Shown here one piece after another: positions 63,463 to 64,000 of a stretch of DNA of 64,000 bases. The DNA lies in the NCBI RefSeq assembly GCF_022758885.1, contig NZ_JALEBH010000002.1, positions 620,001 through 684,000 on the forward strand. The letters are read 5' to 3'. The DNA comes from Sphingobium sp. BYY-5. GTDB lineage: Bacteria; Pseudomonadota; Alphaproteobacteria; Sphingomonadales; Sphingomonadaceae. The position numbers and the translations under genes were made by a program. Position 1 is the stretch's first letter, and each line of letters begins with the position of its first letter. The notes below the pieces were generated by a model. That model worked only from the letters and a program-made list of their open reading frames with translations, did no database searches and was not told the origin of the DNA.

Positions 63463-63878
63463 CTACTATGCATCAACAATCCGCAAATTGTATGTCGCCT
63501 GACAATCCCAACCGTCTCGCGTTTGCTTGGGGCATAGCAGATAGCCCCAACCTGTTCGGGCTTTTTGCGCTCATATGAAAATTCGGTGGTATCCTGCAGA
63601 ACAAGGATGGGTCCATCAACGGCTGCAACACGCGATGCTGTAGATTGGAAATGGCCATGCAGAATTTTGCCTTCGCTAACATCGGCATTCGAAAGAAAGC
63701 GATAGGCAGCTTTGGTGTTGGCCCAATCCTGACAGGCGAACGGAATTCGACCACCTATCGCGCCCGCCATTTGTGTCACCAATTGTCGCAGACGGCGACC
63801 AAGCCGCACATCGCCGAAACGTGACCCCGCGAGTTCATCATCTATCCAAGCCTGAGATTCCGTGCTCCCGTCTACCAT
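63463..63878 (-). pseudogene. Tn5/IS4-type transposase, N-terminal part only
   Basis: From the ATG at 63878 the frame reads SQAWIDDELAGSRFGDVRLG, ANTKAAYRFLSNADVSEGKI and PILVLQDTTEFSYE, the DNA-binding domain and first catalytic Asp of Tn5-like transposases. It then reaches ICGLLMHSS and runs straight into the IS3 right end. The remaining two thirds is not found on the other side of the IS3 element, so that part was deleted. The flanking gene start and possibly the element's left end lie toward the window edge. Confidence 0.85.
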
Positions 63879-63925
63879 CGTGCACCTCGCCAACGCGATC
63901 CTGTGCGCGAACATGAATCACAGCC

Positions 63926-63963
63926 GATTCCGCTGCCGCAATGCCGCTGCGATCAGCGGAATC
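63926..63963. repeat. Inverted repeat with 10-base arms near window end
   Basis: The arms gattccgctg (63926-63935) and cagcggaatc (63954-63963) are perfect, with an 18-base spacer. It lies 48 bases upstream of the Tn5-type transposase start and may belong to that element's end region or to an adjacent IS. Confidence 0.45.
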
Positions 63964-64000
63964 TGGCATCCGACCAGATGTGGGTAATTGAAAGCTTCCG

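Overview
The window looks like a chromosomal accessory region of a GC-rich alphaproteobacterium, most likely a sphingomonad (Sphingobium, Sphingomonas or Novosphingobium). The grounds are five TonB-dependent receptors in 64 kb, two sigma/FecR/receptor trios, codon use biased to G or C in the third position, and sphingomonad-style insertion sequences. The genus is an inference. No rRNA, tRNA or CRISPR array was seen.

Layout. 1-2.5 kb: a KatE-type catalase cut by the window edge and an IS66 tnpA scrap. 2.5-17.1 kb: a peptide-use locus with a TonB receptor, a secreted zincin, an amidohydrolase with a CIA30-like tail and an M14 peptidase, facing a FecR/sigma/receptor set. 17.5-19.7 kb: an OmpA-like protein, an AT-rich gap and a ParDE toxin-antitoxin pair. 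19.9-23.0 kb: an arsenic operon, arsR-arsC-arsN-acr3-arsH. 23.4-24.4 kb: an orphan low-GC gene and a decayed hydrolase. 24.7-37.5 kb: a GPH-type transporter, P1-type nuclease, YdcF protein, TonB receptor, ROK regulator, alkaline phosphatase and a second sigma/FecR/receptor set; together these suggest scavenging of nucleic acid, phosphate esters or sugars. 37.5-43.1 kb: a PepSY reductase-like protein, a small membrane protein and a TonB receptor, divergent from a luciferase-like monooxygenase.

43.5-50.5 kb is the most striking part. A LuxR receptor converges on an operon of luxI, a 69-residue ORF, a single-module C-A-T-TE NRPS and a GT1 glycosyltransferase. A near-canonical lux box sits against a good -35/-10 promoter upstream of luxI. 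The A-domain pocket reads as glycine. This would be a quorum-controlled, EntF-like glycine NRPS whose product may be glycosylated.

50.6-57.7 kb: an isoquinoline-oxidoreductase-like molybdenum enzyme (large subunit, diheme cytochrome c, 2Fe-2S subunit) with a MipA protein, an MFS transporter and a divergent AraC regulator. 57.8-62.1 kb: three SDR or epimerase-type genes with MarR and XRE/MmyB regulators and clear inverted-repeat control sites. One 20-bp inverted repeat hides the ribosome site of an SDR gene. 62.1-64 kb: a frameshifted IS3 element abutting a truncated Tn5/IS4-type transposase.
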